DNA of 64,000 nucleotides from contig DASQHX010000013.1 of the NCBI GenBank assembly GCA_035631875.1, positions 62,001 through 126,000 on the forward strand, in the 5' to 3' direction. The position numbers were made by a program, and so were the translations under genes. The notes beneath the pieces are model-generated. The model did no database searches. It worked only from the letters and a program-made list of their open reading frames with translations, and was not told where the DNA came from. Below, one piece after another: positions 17,466-26,375 of the stretch (its first letter is position 1; each line of letters begins with the position of its first letter). The stretch comes from Nitrosopumilaceae archaeon (GTDB lineage Archaea > Thermoproteota > Nitrososphaeria > Nitrososphaerales > Nitrosopumilaceae).

Positions 17466-18329
17466 TTGACAAGTAAGATTTTACAAGCTACTACAGTGAA
17501 AAGTTTTATTCCTTCAAGAAAATTTTCATCAAGAAAGGGTGATAATGGTACGGTTCTGGTTCTTGGTGGTAGTTATTTTTATCACGGTGCACCAATACTT
17601 TCATCTCTTGCTGCATTACGATGTGGAACCGATTTGGTGTACACTTGTGTGCCAAAAATAAATGTGCAAGCAACAAGAGCAATCTCGCCAAATCTTATCG
17701 TACTACCTTTGGTTGATGCCAAGCTTACAAGAGGTGCTGTACACAAACTACTTGGTATTATACCAAAAGAACTAGATTCAGCAACAATAGGGATGGGGTT
17801 GGCAATACAAGATGTTGAAGCATTAAAGTTGCTTGTAACATCGCTTTTGAATAAAGATGTAAGGCTCTCTCTTGATGCAAGTGCGTTGGTATCAGATATG
17901 CTACCTATAATTAAAAATAAAAAAGTTATAGTCACTCCACATGCAGGCGAATTCAAAAGATTGTTTGGAGAACTACCATCTGATTCTAAAAAGGAACGGA
18001 TTTCAATTGTAGAAAAATATGCAAAAGAAAACTCTCTTACCATATTACTAAAAGGACCCACTGACATTGTCAGCGATGGGCAAAAGACATATCTGAATGT
18101 GAAAAATACGCCTGCAATGACTGTTGGTGGAACAGGAGATGTACTTTCAGGTATGGTGGCAGGAATGTTGTCAAAAAATCGTAATCCTGTAGAGGCTGCA
18201 GCGGCTGCTGTTTTTATAAATGGAAAGGCAGGGATGCTTGCCCAAAAAAAGCACGGGTTACACATTGTTGCAACCGATCTCTTAGAATTTATTTCTGATG
18301 CAATGAAACCATTTGACAGGGTAAAGTGA
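17466..18329 (+). CDS. nnrD: ADP-dependent NAD(P)HX dehydratase
   Basis: Repairs hydrated NADH and NADPH using ADP. The 287-residue ribokinase-fold protein starts at TTG 17466 and has VLVLGGS, the TPHAGEFKRLF motif and the anion-hole signature GGTGDVLSGMVAG near the C-terminus, all typical of the YjeF C-terminal/CARKD family. The N-terminal epimerase domain found fused in many organisms is absent here. Its stop overlaps the start of the next gene (GTGA), indicating coupling with the M20 peptidase. Confidence 0.93.
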   Translation: MTSKILQATTVKSFIPSRKFSSRKGDNGTVLVLGGSYFYHGAPILSSLAALRCGTDLVYTCVPKINVQATRAISPNLIVLPLVDAKLTRGAVHKLLGIIPKELDSATIGMGLAIQDVEALKLLVTSLLNKDVRLSLDASALVSDMLPIIKNKKVIVTPHAGEFKRLFGELPSDSKKERISIVEKYAKENSLTILLKGPTDIVSDGQKTYLNVKNTPAMTVGGTGDVLSGMVAGMLSKNRNPVEAAAAAVFINGKAGMLAQKKHGLHIVATDLLEFISDAMKPFDRVK

Positions 18330-19681
18330 TTCTGATGCAAGTACTTCGATACATAGATAACAACATGAAAGGTCTCATTTCTGATCTTCAAACTTTGATA
18401 AGACAACCTAGTGTTTCTGCAAAAAATGAAGGTCTTGAAGAGTGTGCAAGACTTGTGGCAAAAATAATGAGAAATTCTGGAATCCATTCTGAAATACTTT
18501 ATCTTAGAAAAGGAATTCCTCCAGTAGTATATGGTGAAGTAAAATCTAAACAAAACCCAAAGAAAACTTTGCTATTTTACAATCATTATGATGTACAGCC
18601 TGCAGAACCATTTGATCTTTGGAAAGACAAACCATTTAGTGGAAAAATTAAAGGTAACAAAATCTTTGGACGCGGTTCTGCTGATGACAAGGGCGAATTA
18701 ATAACTCGAATTAAAGCTGTTGAATCTTATCTAAAAATAGAAGGCGATGTACCATGCAATGTAAAATTTCTAGTTGAAGGAGAAGAAGAAATTGGAAGTA
18801 TGCATATTGAAAAATATCTAAAAAAATACAAGAAAAAATTTTCATGTGATGGAGTAATTTGGGAATTTGGATATGTTGATGCCAAAGATAGGCCAATAAT
18901 CAGCCTTGGAATGAAAGGCTTGCTGTATGTTGAACTTTCAGTAACAGAATCAATACGCGACGCACATTCTAGTCTAGCTGTTTTAATTGAAAATCCAGCA
19001 TGGAGACTTTTGGAGGCATTAAAAACACTTCGTGATGTTAATGGAAAAATACTCATCAAAGGCTGGTATGATGAAGTAGATGTATTCACAAAAGAAGAGC
19101 TTAAACTAATTCAAACTGAACCGTTTGATGAAAAAGAATTCAAAAAAGAATATGGAATTAAACGGTTTGTTGCAAACAAGACAGGAATTGCAGCAAGAAA
19201 AGCACTGGTAGGAGAACCAACATGTAACATTGCAGGCTTTGTTTCTGGTTATACTGGTCCTGGTGCAAAGACTGTTCTTCCTGCACAAGCACTAGTAAAG
19301 ATTGACTTTAGACTTGTACCAAAAATGGATCCATTAAAACAACTTGCAAGACTAAAACAGCATCTTAAATCAAAGGGTTTTGGGGACATCAAAATAAACA
19401 TGATTCATGGTGAAGCTGCATCTAAAACCAAGATTCTAGATCCATTTGTATCTAAAGTAAAAGAAGCTGCAAACGAATCATTTGGGAGATCCATAGTAAG
19501 TGTGTCCTCTGCTGGCACTGGGCCAATGTACTCTTTTGCCAAAGTTCTTTCTGCTCCATGTATCTCAATTGGAAGCACATACATTTTTTCTAGAATTCAT
19601 TCTCCTAACGAATTTGCGAGAATAGATCTGTTAAACAAAACAACAAAATGCATTTGTAGAATAATGAGTAAATTCGATTAA
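18326..19681 (+). CDS. M20-family metallopeptidase
   Basis: A 451-residue dizinc hydrolase of the M20 family (dipeptidase or amino-acid deacylase type). The metal-site motifs are visible: HYDVQPAEPFDLW near residue 90, GRGSADDKGEL near 117, EGEEEIGS near 152 and a C-terminal SIGSTYIFSRIHSPNEF with the last metal histidine. The lid domain lies between about residues 200 and 320. The start GTG 18326 overlaps the previous stop; ATG 18335 is an alternative. Substrate is not determined; cytosolic peptide turnover is likely because there is no signal peptide. Confidence 0.92.
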   Translation: MILMQVLRYIDNNMKGLISDLQTLIRQPSVSAKNEGLEECARLVAKIMRNSGIHSEILYLRKGIPPVVYGEVKSKQNPKKTLLFYNHYDVQPAEPFDLWKDKPFSGKIKGNKIFGRGSADDKGELITRIKAVESYLKIEGDVPCNVKFLVEGEEEIGSMHIEKYLKKYKKKFSCDGVIWEFGYVDAKDRPIISLGMKGLLYVELSVTESIRDAHSSLAVLIENPAWRLLEALKTLRDVNGKILIKGWYDEVDVFTKEELKLIQTEPFDEKEFKKEYGIKRFVANKTGIAARKALVGEPTCNIAGFVSGYTGPGAKTVLPAQALVKIDFRLVPKMDPLKQLARLKQHLKSKGFGDIKINMIHGEAASKTKILDPFVSKVKEAANESFGRSIVSVSSAGTGPMYSFAKVLSAPCISIGSTYIFSRIHSPNEFARIDLLNKTTKCICRIMSKFD

Positions 19682-19756
19682 ATCTATACATGCTAGTTTC
19701 TTGAATTCCTAACTTTAGATATGATTCATTTTTGCGCATCATCGATCATATTAGTG

Positions 19757-19775
19757 CCTTTCATTTAGAGAAAGG
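19757..19775 (+). promoter_or_regulatory. Small inverted repeat before the proteasome beta gene
   Basis: CCTTTC and GAAAGG pair across a 7-nt spacer, ending 6 nt before the TTG start at 19782. It could be a small leader hairpin or protein site; function unknown. Confidence 0.25.
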
Positions 19776-19781
19776 GCTTTA

Positions 19782-20399
19782 TTGTCCTCGTTTTGCACAG
19801 GATTTATGGCTTATGTGTATATGCCGGGTGCCACAGCTGTCGGAATAACTTATGATGGTGGCGTAGTCTTGGCAAGTGAAAGAAGAGTTGCTTATGGTAA
19901 TTTTCTTGTTAGCAAGAACACAAAAAAGACATTTAGAATAACTGATTATGTTGGAGCTTGCTGTGCAGGATTAGTTGCTGATATGCAGGTTTTAGCAATG
20001 CAGATGCGTGCTCTTACAAAGATTAGAAAAATGGAATTAAAACGAGAGATTCCTCCAAACTCTGTTGCAAAAATGATGTCATCATTAATGTATGAGCGAA
20101 GATACTATCCTTTACTTACACAAGTTATTGTAGGCGGAGTTGATGGTGCACCAGCAATTTACACTCTGGATCCATTAGGTTCTGTGTTGCCAGATGATTA
20201 TGCTGCTGTAGGAACTGGTGCAGAAATGGCACTTGGAGTTCTCGATCAGGAATTCAAGCAAGGCATGAAGGAAAAAGATGCAGTAACACTAGCAGTAAAA
20301 TCTATCCGTTCTGCAATCATGAGAGATGCAGCAAGTGGAGATGGAATAGATGTGCTAGTAGTTGACAAAACTGGTTCTCGAGAATTCACTGAAAATTAA
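19782..20399 (+). CDS. psmB: Proteasome beta subunit lacking the catalytic Thr1
   Basis: A 205-residue Ntn-fold subunit of the archaeal 20S core. The start is TTG 19782, giving a 16-residue leader ending in MPG. In active subunits the Gly is followed by the catalytic Thr1 (TTTVG or similar), but here the sequence is ATAVG, with Ala17 at that position, encoded by GCC. The other active-site positions align (Glu17, as in the Thermoplasma subunit, in ASERR; Lys33 in KNTKK). It should assemble but not cleave peptides, as described for the non-catalytic beta paralogue in some archaea. The active beta gene is expected elsewhere in the genome. Confidence 0.92.
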   Translation: MSSFCTGFMAYVYMPGATAVGITYDGGVVLASERRVAYGNFLVSKNTKKTFRITDYVGACCAGLVADMQVLAMQMRALTKIRKMELKREIPPNSVAKMMSSLMYERRYYPLLTQVIVGGVDGAPAIYTLDPLGSVLPDDYAAVGTGAEMALGVLDQEFKQGMKEKDAVTLAVKSIRSAIMRDAASGDGIDVLVVDKTGSREFTEN

Positions 20400-20876
20400 T
20401 TATTTTTTAATCCCTTTTGCAGTTTCCCAAAACTCATCTGATATATAGTGCAAATTTTTCACTACCTCGCCTTTTGTCATAGTTTCTAGTTCTTTACTTG
20501 ATACTAACGCTCTTCCTACTGCCAAAAACTTGTTGCGCGATTCTTCCACAATGCATACTATCTGATCTTTCTCAAAATCTGAATAATTTTTTATGCCTGG
20601 TCTCATAACTGTTGCCCCGTTGCATACAAATTTCACAGCTCCCATGTCTACCACAACTTTTGGAAACTTTTCAAGCATTGAGGTTTCAGAAAGAAAGGGA
20701 ATGAAAATTTTATCTATCTTGATTGCAGCAAAATTATCTGCAGTGATTAATCTTGCACTATCTGAAATTTCATGAGTAGTAAGATTTTTTGTTTTAGGAA
20801 CTTCTATCTTCCATTGTGTTGCAATACTTTCTAGTGTCTCGGCAGTTTCAGATTTTGATAATAAGTTTGATTTCAA
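20400..20876 (-). CDS. PUA-domain RNA-binding protein (MCT-1/Tma20-like)
   Basis: A 158-residue protein with a C-terminal PUA domain (residues about 77-150: GAVKFVCNGATVMRPGIK, then QIVCIVEE and AVGRALVSS). The N-terminal part resembles the pre-PUA region of MCT-1/Tma20-like proteins, which bind the ribosome and assist initiation or recycling. Its start ATG overlaps the stop of the homoserine dehydrogenase gene by 4 nt, so the two are co-translated. It converges directly on psmB with no gap. Family strong; exact role inferred. Confidence 0.88.
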   Translation of the reverse strand: MKSNLLSKSETAETLESIATQWKIEVPKTKNLTTHEISDSARLITADNFAAIKIDKIFIPFLSETSMLEKFPKVVVDMGAVKFVCNGATVMRPGIKNYSDFEKDQIVCIVEESRNKFLAVGRALVSSKELETMTKGEVVKNLHYISDEFWETAKGIKK

Positions 20877-21883
20877 CGCCTTGACATTTCCTGTTTTATA
20901 TCTAACAAATCTCTCAGTATGGAGCTGGCAGTTTCCATTCCTCCAGCACCACGACCAATTATTGTTTGTTGGCCAGAGTGTTCAGAATTAAACGTTATTG
21001 CATTTAGAGTGCCGTTTACACATAATGGATCCTCTAGAGAAATTTGTTGAGGTGAGACTAGTAATTCTTTATTACATGATGCAATTAGTTTTACAGCAGA
21101 ATTGTTGGTAGCAGCTTTTTTGATATCCGAAGTCGTAACATCTCGAATCCCTATGCGCTTGATGTCTTTTATGGTAACTTTCATGTCCATTATCCAATTA
21201 GCTAGTATGACAAGTTTAGCAGCAGCGTCAAAACCATCAATATCTAATGATTCATCTGCTTCTACATATCCTCTTTTTTTTGCATCTGCTAGCGCTGTCT
21301 TGAAAGTCATTCCGTTAGCCATGTTAGTTAGTATGTAATTTGTTGTACCATTTAGAATTCCTTGAAAGGAAACAATTCTTTCACCTCTTAGGCTATTTTT
21401 TGCATAATCTAAAATTGGTGTACCTCCGCCAACCGTACCACTAAATTTTAACAGGACTTGATTATATGTTGCAAGTTCAATTAATGAAGGAAATGCAAGA
21501 GCAAGCGGTCCTTTGTTTACAGTAATTACATGTAAACCGTTTTTCATGGCATTTACAATATGTGACATTCCTGGTTCTGCATCTTTGTAATTACTTGGAG
21601 TTGTTTCTATCAATACTTCGGCATCCATTCCCTTGATCATTTCAAGCCCATTTGCATTTTTTTCTTTATTGTGATATTTTCTTATATTACCATATTTTTT
21701 CTTGACTTCTAAAAGTCTGTTAAGATCAAGGCCTGCAGAGGATGCCGCAGATCCTTTACTATCAAAAACGCCCACTATTCTGGGCTTTAGACCATGAAGT
21801 GCATACAAATCTTCTGATCTCGAAAGTAAGAGTTTTGCAAAGTTCTGACCAACAACTCCAAAACCACATAATATTATGCGCAA
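20873..21883 (-). CDS. hom: Homoserine dehydrogenase
   Basis: Reduces aspartate semialdehyde to homoserine in threonine and methionine synthesis. The 336-residue monofunctional enzyme has the NAD(P) Rossmann motif GFGVVGQNF at the start, the VNKGPLAL substrate segment and the signature NGTTNYILT near residue 180, followed by DIDGFDAAAKL. There is no fused aspartokinase or ACT domain, typical for archaeal forms. The gene is the first of a two-gene set with the PUA protein. Confidence 0.95.
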   Translation of the reverse strand: MRIILCGFGVVGQNFAKLLLSRSEDLYALHGLKPRIVGVFDSKGSAASSAGLDLNRLLEVKKKYGNIRKYHNKEKNANGLEMIKGMDAEVLIETTPSNYKDAEPGMSHIVNAMKNGLHVITVNKGPLALAFPSLIELATYNQVLLKFSGTVGGGTPILDYAKNSLRGERIVSFQGILNGTTNYILTNMANGMTFKTALADAKKRGYVEADESLDIDGFDAAAKLVILANWIMDMKVTIKDIKRIGIRDVTTSDIKKAATNNSAVKLIASCNKELLVSPQQISLEDPLCVNGTLNAITFNSEHSGQQTIIGRGAGGMETASSILRDLLDIKQEMSRR

Positions 21884-22045
21884 TATTCAACAAACATATT
21901 CGGTATTAATTAGTATATTTCCTTCATTGACGAATAAAATGAAAGAACTCTTCATGCATGAAAATTTTTCACAACCATGTAGTAGCATATGTGACTTATA
22001 GTGAGATTTAAGCAGATTTATTAAACAGCAAACTGGCGTTTGATT

Positions 22046-22189
22046 ATGTCGACAAAATTAATAGTTGGCGCAATTGTTATTGCAGCAATTGGTGTCATTG
22101 CAGTTTACATAAAAAGTAAAAGAAGCAAATCTCCAACCAAACTCGATGCAACAAAGGCTACTGATAAACCAGACACGACTAGTCTTTAA
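22046..22189 (+). CDS. 47-residue single-pass membrane microprotein
   Basis: A short frame starting MSTKLIVGAIVIAAIGVIAV, with one transmembrane helix (about residues 4-21), a positive cluster KSKRSK right after it and a polar tail of 25 residues rich in Thr, Lys and Asp. By the positive-inside rule the tail should lie in the cytoplasm. A TATA-like TTTATTAA lies about 25-30 nt upstream, as expected for a leaderless gene. No function known; similar one-helix proteins are common in thaumarchaea. Confidence 0.6.
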   Translation: MSTKLIVGAIVIAAIGVIAVYIKSKRSKSPTKLDATKATDKPDTTSL

Positions 22190-22293
22190 CTACTTTTTTT
22201 ACAAATATGTGATTGTATTTAGTATTAATTAAATTCATAAAATTCCATGAACTGTGAGATTGCTTTATTAAAGCATACAAAATTCAAGATTTC

Positions 22294-22962
22294 ATGAGGC
22301 AAAAGAAACTTCTCTATGCAGGTATAGGTGGAGCTGCCGTTATTGTTGCAATAATATCTGTTATTGCAATATTGCCAAACATATCTAACCAATCAACTGA
22401 TAATACTGACCAATCACAAATTTCTCCACTTGATCTTGATTTTTCATATGATGAAGCAAACTCAAACCTGAAAACAAGTTTACTTTCTGATGATATTAAC
22501 ATGTCAAAACCATTACAGTTTTTCAGTCAAACCGACATCAATCAATACTGTAACTTTTTCTCAAATCAAACAAAGCAGTCGCTTGTAAAATTTTGCACAT
22601 CAACTGAGATTAAAGATAAAAATGGAAATTTTCTTGGAAATATTAACATGGTGGGTTCTACTCGAGCACCAGGTCTAGTTATTGTTGCCATACAATCAGA
22701 TCCAACAATGAGTAATCTAAATGATGTAAAGACAGTTTTTGGGGCCGTAATTAATGAGACTACATGTGGATGTTGGAATAAAGAAAAACCAAGAGGCTAT
22801 GCAACCCTTTCTGATATGATTGATGCCTTTCGAGATTTTCATATTGCTGGTAAAAAACCCAACAGCACTTCACAAGCAGTTCCATTAGGTTCTGAACATT
22901 TTGAAATGGAACTTACAACTAACCAAAGTGGATATGTATGGAAGTTGCTTGTTGCTAGATGA
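22294..22962 (+). CDS. Membrane-anchored extracytoplasmic protein, unknown function
   Basis: A 222-residue protein with an N-terminal membrane anchor or signal sequence (MRQKKLLYAGIGGAAVIVAI, extending to about residue 27), then an extracytoplasmic domain. The outside region contains four cysteines including CGCW, several N-x-S/T sequons (N-glycosylation possible in archaea) and the stretch NMVGSTRAPGLVIVAIQSD. No family recognised. A TATA-like TTTATTAAAG lies about 25 nt before the ATG. Location outside the membrane is inferred from the N-terminus. Confidence 0.8.
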   Translation: MRQKKLLYAGIGGAAVIVAIISVIAILPNISNQSTDNTDQSQISPLDLDFSYDEANSNLKTSLLSDDINMSKPLQFFSQTDINQYCNFFSNQTKQSLVKFCTSTEIKDKNGNFLGNINMVGSTRAPGLVIVAIQSDPTMSNLNDVKTVFGAVINETTCGCWNKEKPRGYATLSDMIDAFRDFHIAGKKPNSTSQAVPLGSEHFEMELTTNQSGYVWKLLVAR

Positions 22963-23035
22963 GATGCCTAGAGCTTCTGCTATATTTCTTAGTTCATTAA
23001 GGTTGACGTACTAACTTAATCCATAATGGTATCTG

Positions 23036-23806
23036 TTGGTGTTTGTATTGTTTGAATATCTAGGATTGATATTACTTGGATTTGCTGCAGGAATTATTGG
23101 CTCAATGATTGGGTTAGGAGGTGGATTTGTTGTTGTGCCGATTTTGACATTTTTTGGATTTTCACCTCAACTTGCAGCAAGTGATAGTCTTTTTGCTGCA
23201 TTCAGTAATGCTGTAGCATCAACAATTTCCTATGCAAAACAAAAACGCATAGTATATTCACTTGGTTTGAAGCTAGGATTGCTTTCAATCCCAGGTACAA
23301 TACTTGGGGCATACATTTCAGACGGAATTACTCCGGCATCATTTAAGATATTGTTTGGTATAGTACTTTTAGCATCAAGCATATACATTTTTTTAAAACG
23401 GAAGATGGAGTCCAAGGAACACAATATTTCAAAACAAATAATGGTATTGGCAGTTGGTGCAAGTTTTTTTGCAGGAATAATTTCAAGCCTGTTTGGTATA
23501 GGAGGTGGTGTGATTTTTGTTCCTTTAATGGTAATAGCAATTGGTCTCTCAATGAAAATGGCAGCGCCTACTTCGCAGTTTGTTTTGTTATTTGCATCTG
23601 CTTCTGGTATGATTACACACTCCCTTTTAGGCCATCCTGATTTTTACCAGGCGCTTTTTCTCTCAATAGGTGCATTTGCAGGAGGACTAGTTGGTAGCAG
23701 ACTTTCACTACAGGTAGAAGAGAAAAGACTGAGAATTCTTGTTACGGTGGTACTTGTGATTACTGCCATCAAGCTTTTTGCTGATTCTCTGAGGGTTCCT
23801 TTTTGA
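23036..23806 (+). CDS. TauE/SafE-family anion permease
   Basis: A 256-residue integral membrane protein of the TauE/SafE (DUF81) family with about eight transmembrane segments in two repeats. The repeats share the glycine-rich signature: GSMIGLGGGFVVVPIL near residue 22 and SSLFGIGGGVIFVPLM near 145. Members export or take up sulfite, sulfonates or other organic anions. Sulfite is plausible because a siroheme reductase is present in the window, but nothing local proves it. The start is TTG 23036 or GTG 23039. Its 3' end overlaps the MaoC-like gene on the other strand by 38 bp. Confidence 0.9.
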   Translation: MVFVLFEYLGLILLGFAAGIIGSMIGLGGGFVVVPILTFFGFSPQLAASDSLFAAFSNAVASTISYAKQKRIVYSLGLKLGLLSIPGTILGAYISDGITPASFKILFGIVLLASSIYIFLKRKMESKEHNISKQIMVLAVGASFFAGIISSLFGIGGGVIFVPLMVIAIGLSMKMAAPTSQFVLLFASASGMITHSLLGHPDFYQALFLSIGAFAGGLVGSRLSLQVEEKRLRILVTVVLVITAIKLFADSLRVPF

Positions 23807-24245
23807 TCTGGTACAAGTTGCGTTTTGACACTACAACAAGTTCGCCATTATCTTTTGAGCCCTCAAAATCTATTGCTAAAAGCCCATAACTTTCGTTAAG
23901 GTCAGTTTTCTCAGATATTTTAAATTTGATCTTTAGATTTTCATTGGTATAAAGAGGTTTTAGAAACCTGGTGTGTCTGTTTTTCCATTCTGGATCGCCA
24001 TCCATGCCATAAAAAATCAACATATTTCCATACATTTCTTTTAGTCTTGTAAACTCTCCTTCCATTCTTCCTAGAATAGCTCTGCCAGAAATCATTGTAC
24101 TTGATTCTTTTTTCATATTTTCATTATTCTCATATATTACATTTTTTATCTTAGAAAAATTAAGATAACTTTCAAGCTCAGGCAATGATATTTTACATTC
24201 TGAAAAAAATTCGTCACCTACTTTGAGCTCAGAAAACTTCTTCAT
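23769..24245 (-). CDS. MaoC-like hotdog-fold protein
   Basis: A 158-residue protein with a MaoC-type hotdog pattern: FSELKVGDEFF at the start, RHTRFLKPLYTNENL in the middle and LLAIDFEGSKDNGELVVV towards the end. MaoC proteins hydrate or dehydrate acyl-CoA thioesters. Its ATG overlaps the stop of the tandem-SDR gene (TGATG), so the two products are made together and probably act in one pathway. The catalytic Asp/His pair of (R)-hydratases is not clearly recognisable, so activity is uncertain. Confidence 0.82.
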   Translation of the reverse strand: MKKFSELKVGDEFFSECKISLPELESYLNFSKIKNVIYENNENMKKESSTMISGRAILGRMEGEFTRLKEMYGNMLIFYGMDGDPEWKNRHTRFLKPLYTNENLKIKFKISEKTDLNESYGLLAIDFEGSKDNGELVVVSKRNLYQIKKEPSENQQKA

Positions 24246-26029
24246 CAGGATCTTGTTTCATCAGGACAGTAAATAACCTCAGAGCTCTGTGTGGCTTTTC
24301 CAGAACTGAAATATTTGATTGCGCTAAAAATTCTTTCATTACTTGGTTCTATTCCATCTATACTTCCTGGCAAAACTAGGAATGCTCTTAGATTTGATTT
24401 GAGCACATCACTTAGCTCTTGATTGACAGTTGTAGCAAATGGTCGTAGCGCTCCTCGAAATACCTCTACTCTTGCTCTGTCTGAGCCAGATACTTTTGAG
24501 CCTGATGGCAAGTCAGGACCTATGATTATTATGGTGCCTGATTTTCCCTTGTAAAGTGGTGGATTCTTGGAACCTCCAGGTACGAAAATATTGAGAGCTT
24601 CCTGCCCAACTATTGCTGGAGTGTTTATGAATTTGTCAACCAACCCATCCCATTGTGATCTGGTTGTTTCTATTAGTTTTGCAAAAGATGGAACTTTGCC
24701 TGTTACATGAATTATAGTTGAAATTACTCCTATTTTTTCTGAGGCAGTTTTGAAAAATCTTTTTACTTGTTCTGGATTTGACAAGTCAATTGGATGTGAA
24801 TGAAATTTAGATAGCTGTTCTTGTGCTTGCTGGGGACTGTTTTTTGATAAGAGGATAACTACTTTGCCCCCATTTTTTTCAATATTTTGGGCAAGAAATT
24901 CTACACGTGATGTATCAGAGCTCTCTGTAATATCAGCAGTAAGCACGATAACCTTACCATTAAAGTCAAATTGTGATTCAGGAATAGATGATGAAACATG
25001 TGGCTTGACTGGGTAAAATACTCTATCTCCTGGTATGACTTTACCATTGAGAATTTTTGATATTTCATCATCACACAAAGACAGTACTGTTTCTGCCACT
25101 TGAGACTGGGACAAAAATTGCTCATCAGCAATCATCTTACTTGTGTTGTTTTGAATTTTTTCTGCAATCTGCTGAATCTTTGCAAGCAAGGAAGAAATTG
25201 TTTTGTCAAGTTTTTCTATTTCAGATTCTGATGTAATGTTTTTTAGTTTTGCTAATTTTGTAGTTGCATTTTTAATTCCTTCTTTTACTGCTTGTTCTGA
25301 TTCTCCCATCAAGGGCAATATGTCATTATTGACTTCTTCTACTTCCTGTGGAGTCAAAGTTTCAAAACCACTGACTCTCATAAACTCAGCAGCTGCTTTT
25401 GGATATACTGTTTTGTAAATTCTGTCAGAATGCACAGGGCCTGGATTTGTTGCTATGGAAATAATTCCTTTTTCAGTTAGTTCCCATGACATTGCCTCTG
25501 CTAGTCTATTTTTTGCTCCCTGTGAAGCGGTGTATGGACTCCTAAACCTGTATGGTCTTTGCTCTAGAGGGCGCTCTTCTGTAAAAAATGTTGAAATTGT
25601 AATAATTTTGCAACCTTTCTTCATCGCTTTTAGTGCTTGAACTGATGTCCAAAAAGTTCCTGTAAGGTGAATGGCAACTGTGCTTTTAAATTCTGTAATT
25701 GGTGAGTTTGCAAAACATGTTACTGGTCCAGAAACGCCTGCATTGTTAACTAGAATGTCTACATTACCTGATGATTTTAGTTCATCAAACATGCGTGATA
25801 CGCCCTCTTCATCGCTGACATCAACTCCTGCAAAAATTTTAACAAACGCGTTACTCTTTACTCTACCAATAATTTCTTTTAATCCCTTTGCAGTTTCTTC
25901 AAGGGGCTCTTTTCTTCTGCCAAGTATGACAATGCTTGCACCATTTTCAGCAAATTTTACTGCTATGGCCTTTCCAATTCCAGTGCCGCTACCAGTGATA
26001 ACTGCAACTTTTCCCTGAAATTTTAACAT
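24245..26029 (-). CDS. Tandem short-chain dehydrogenase protein, architecture like one half of Chloroflexus malonyl-CoA reductase
   Basis: A 594-residue protein of two SDR-like halves. The first (1-215) has TGSGTGIG (12-19), NNAG (95-98), Ser146 and Tyr166, but the catalytic YxxxK reads Y166-T-A-S-Q170, so the Lys is Gln. A helical insert (about 255-305) precedes the usual SDR end with ETVLSLCDDEISKILNG. The second half (about 350-590) is a degenerate Rossmann unit without a glycine-rich loop but with IIIIGPDLPSGSKVSG. This order, including the ISTFF segment before the Tyr, resembles one half of the bifunctional malonyl-CoA reductase of Chloroflexus. It is coupled to the MaoC-like gene. The substrate is unknown; an acyl-CoA or semialdehyde role is inference. 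Confidence 0.85.
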   Translation of the reverse strand: MLKFQGKVAVITGSGTGIGKAIAVKFAENGASIVILGRRKEPLEETAKGLKEIIGRVKSNAFVKIFAGVDVSDEEGVSRMFDELKSSGNVDILVNNAGVSGPVTCFANSPITEFKSTVAIHLTGTFWTSVQALKAMKKGCKIITISTFFTEERPLEQRPYRFRSPYTASQGAKNRLAEAMSWELTEKGIISIATNPGPVHSDRIYKTVYPKAAAEFMRVSGFETLTPQEVEEVNNDILPLMGESEQAVKEGIKNATTKLAKLKNITSESEIEKLDKTISSLLAKIQQIAEKIQNNTSKMIADEQFLSQSQVAETVLSLCDDEISKILNGKVIPGDRVFYPVKPHVSSSIPESQFDFNGKVIVLTADITESSDTSRVEFLAQNIEKNGGKVVILLSKNSPQQAQEQLSKFHSHPIDLSNPEQVKRFFKTASEKIGVISTIIHVTGKVPSFAKLIETTRSQWDGLVDKFINTPAIVGQEALNIFVPGGSKNPPLYKGKSGTIIIIGPDLPSGSKVSGSDRARVEVFRGALRPFATTVNQELSDVLKSNLRAFLVLPGSIDGIEPSNERIFSAIKYFSSGKATQSSEVIYCPDETRS

Positions 26030-26138
26030 TAACAGAAGTTGGCTATATTTTTCTATTATTTATTCCGATTGCTCTGTCTTGTGCTAATATGTCGTTCCAA
26101 GACTAATATTTATTTGAGGGTGAAATTTACCTTGACGC

Positions 26139-26375
26139 ATGCACGATTCTGAACAAGAGACTGTTGTACAAAAAAACAAAAATGAAGAATTCTGCGACCT
26201 TTTAAATCATATAGGAATAGAAGCTGAAACAAAAGAAATTGGCACTGATGATGTTGAAAAAGGCGATTATTATAGCGGAAGTTTTACCCATTCTCCAATC
26301 ATGACTACAAACCATGGCTGCATTAAAATAAAAAATTCCAACATTGATATCGTGCAGGTAATTCAGAAAGGTTAG
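26139..26375 (+). CDS. Small protein of unknown function
   Basis: A 78-residue acidic soluble protein. It starts MHDSEQETVVQKNKNEEFCDLL and ends with a possible strand (NIDIVQVIQKG). I recognise no family. Its TAG stop is immediately followed by the ATG of the next gene (26376), so the two are likely co-translated. A TATA-like TAATATTTATT lies about 30 nt upstream of the start. Confidence 0.55.
   Translation: MHDSEQETVVQKNKNEEFCDLLNHIGIEAETKEIGTDDVEKGDYYSGSFTHSPIMTTNHGCIKIKNSNIDIVQVIQKG

Noticed and set aside
17582-18553. 323-codon minus-strand frame across the NAD(P)HX dehydratase gene
   Set aside because: Antisense shadow of a gene with all its catalytic motifs; the antisense product has no recognisable domain.
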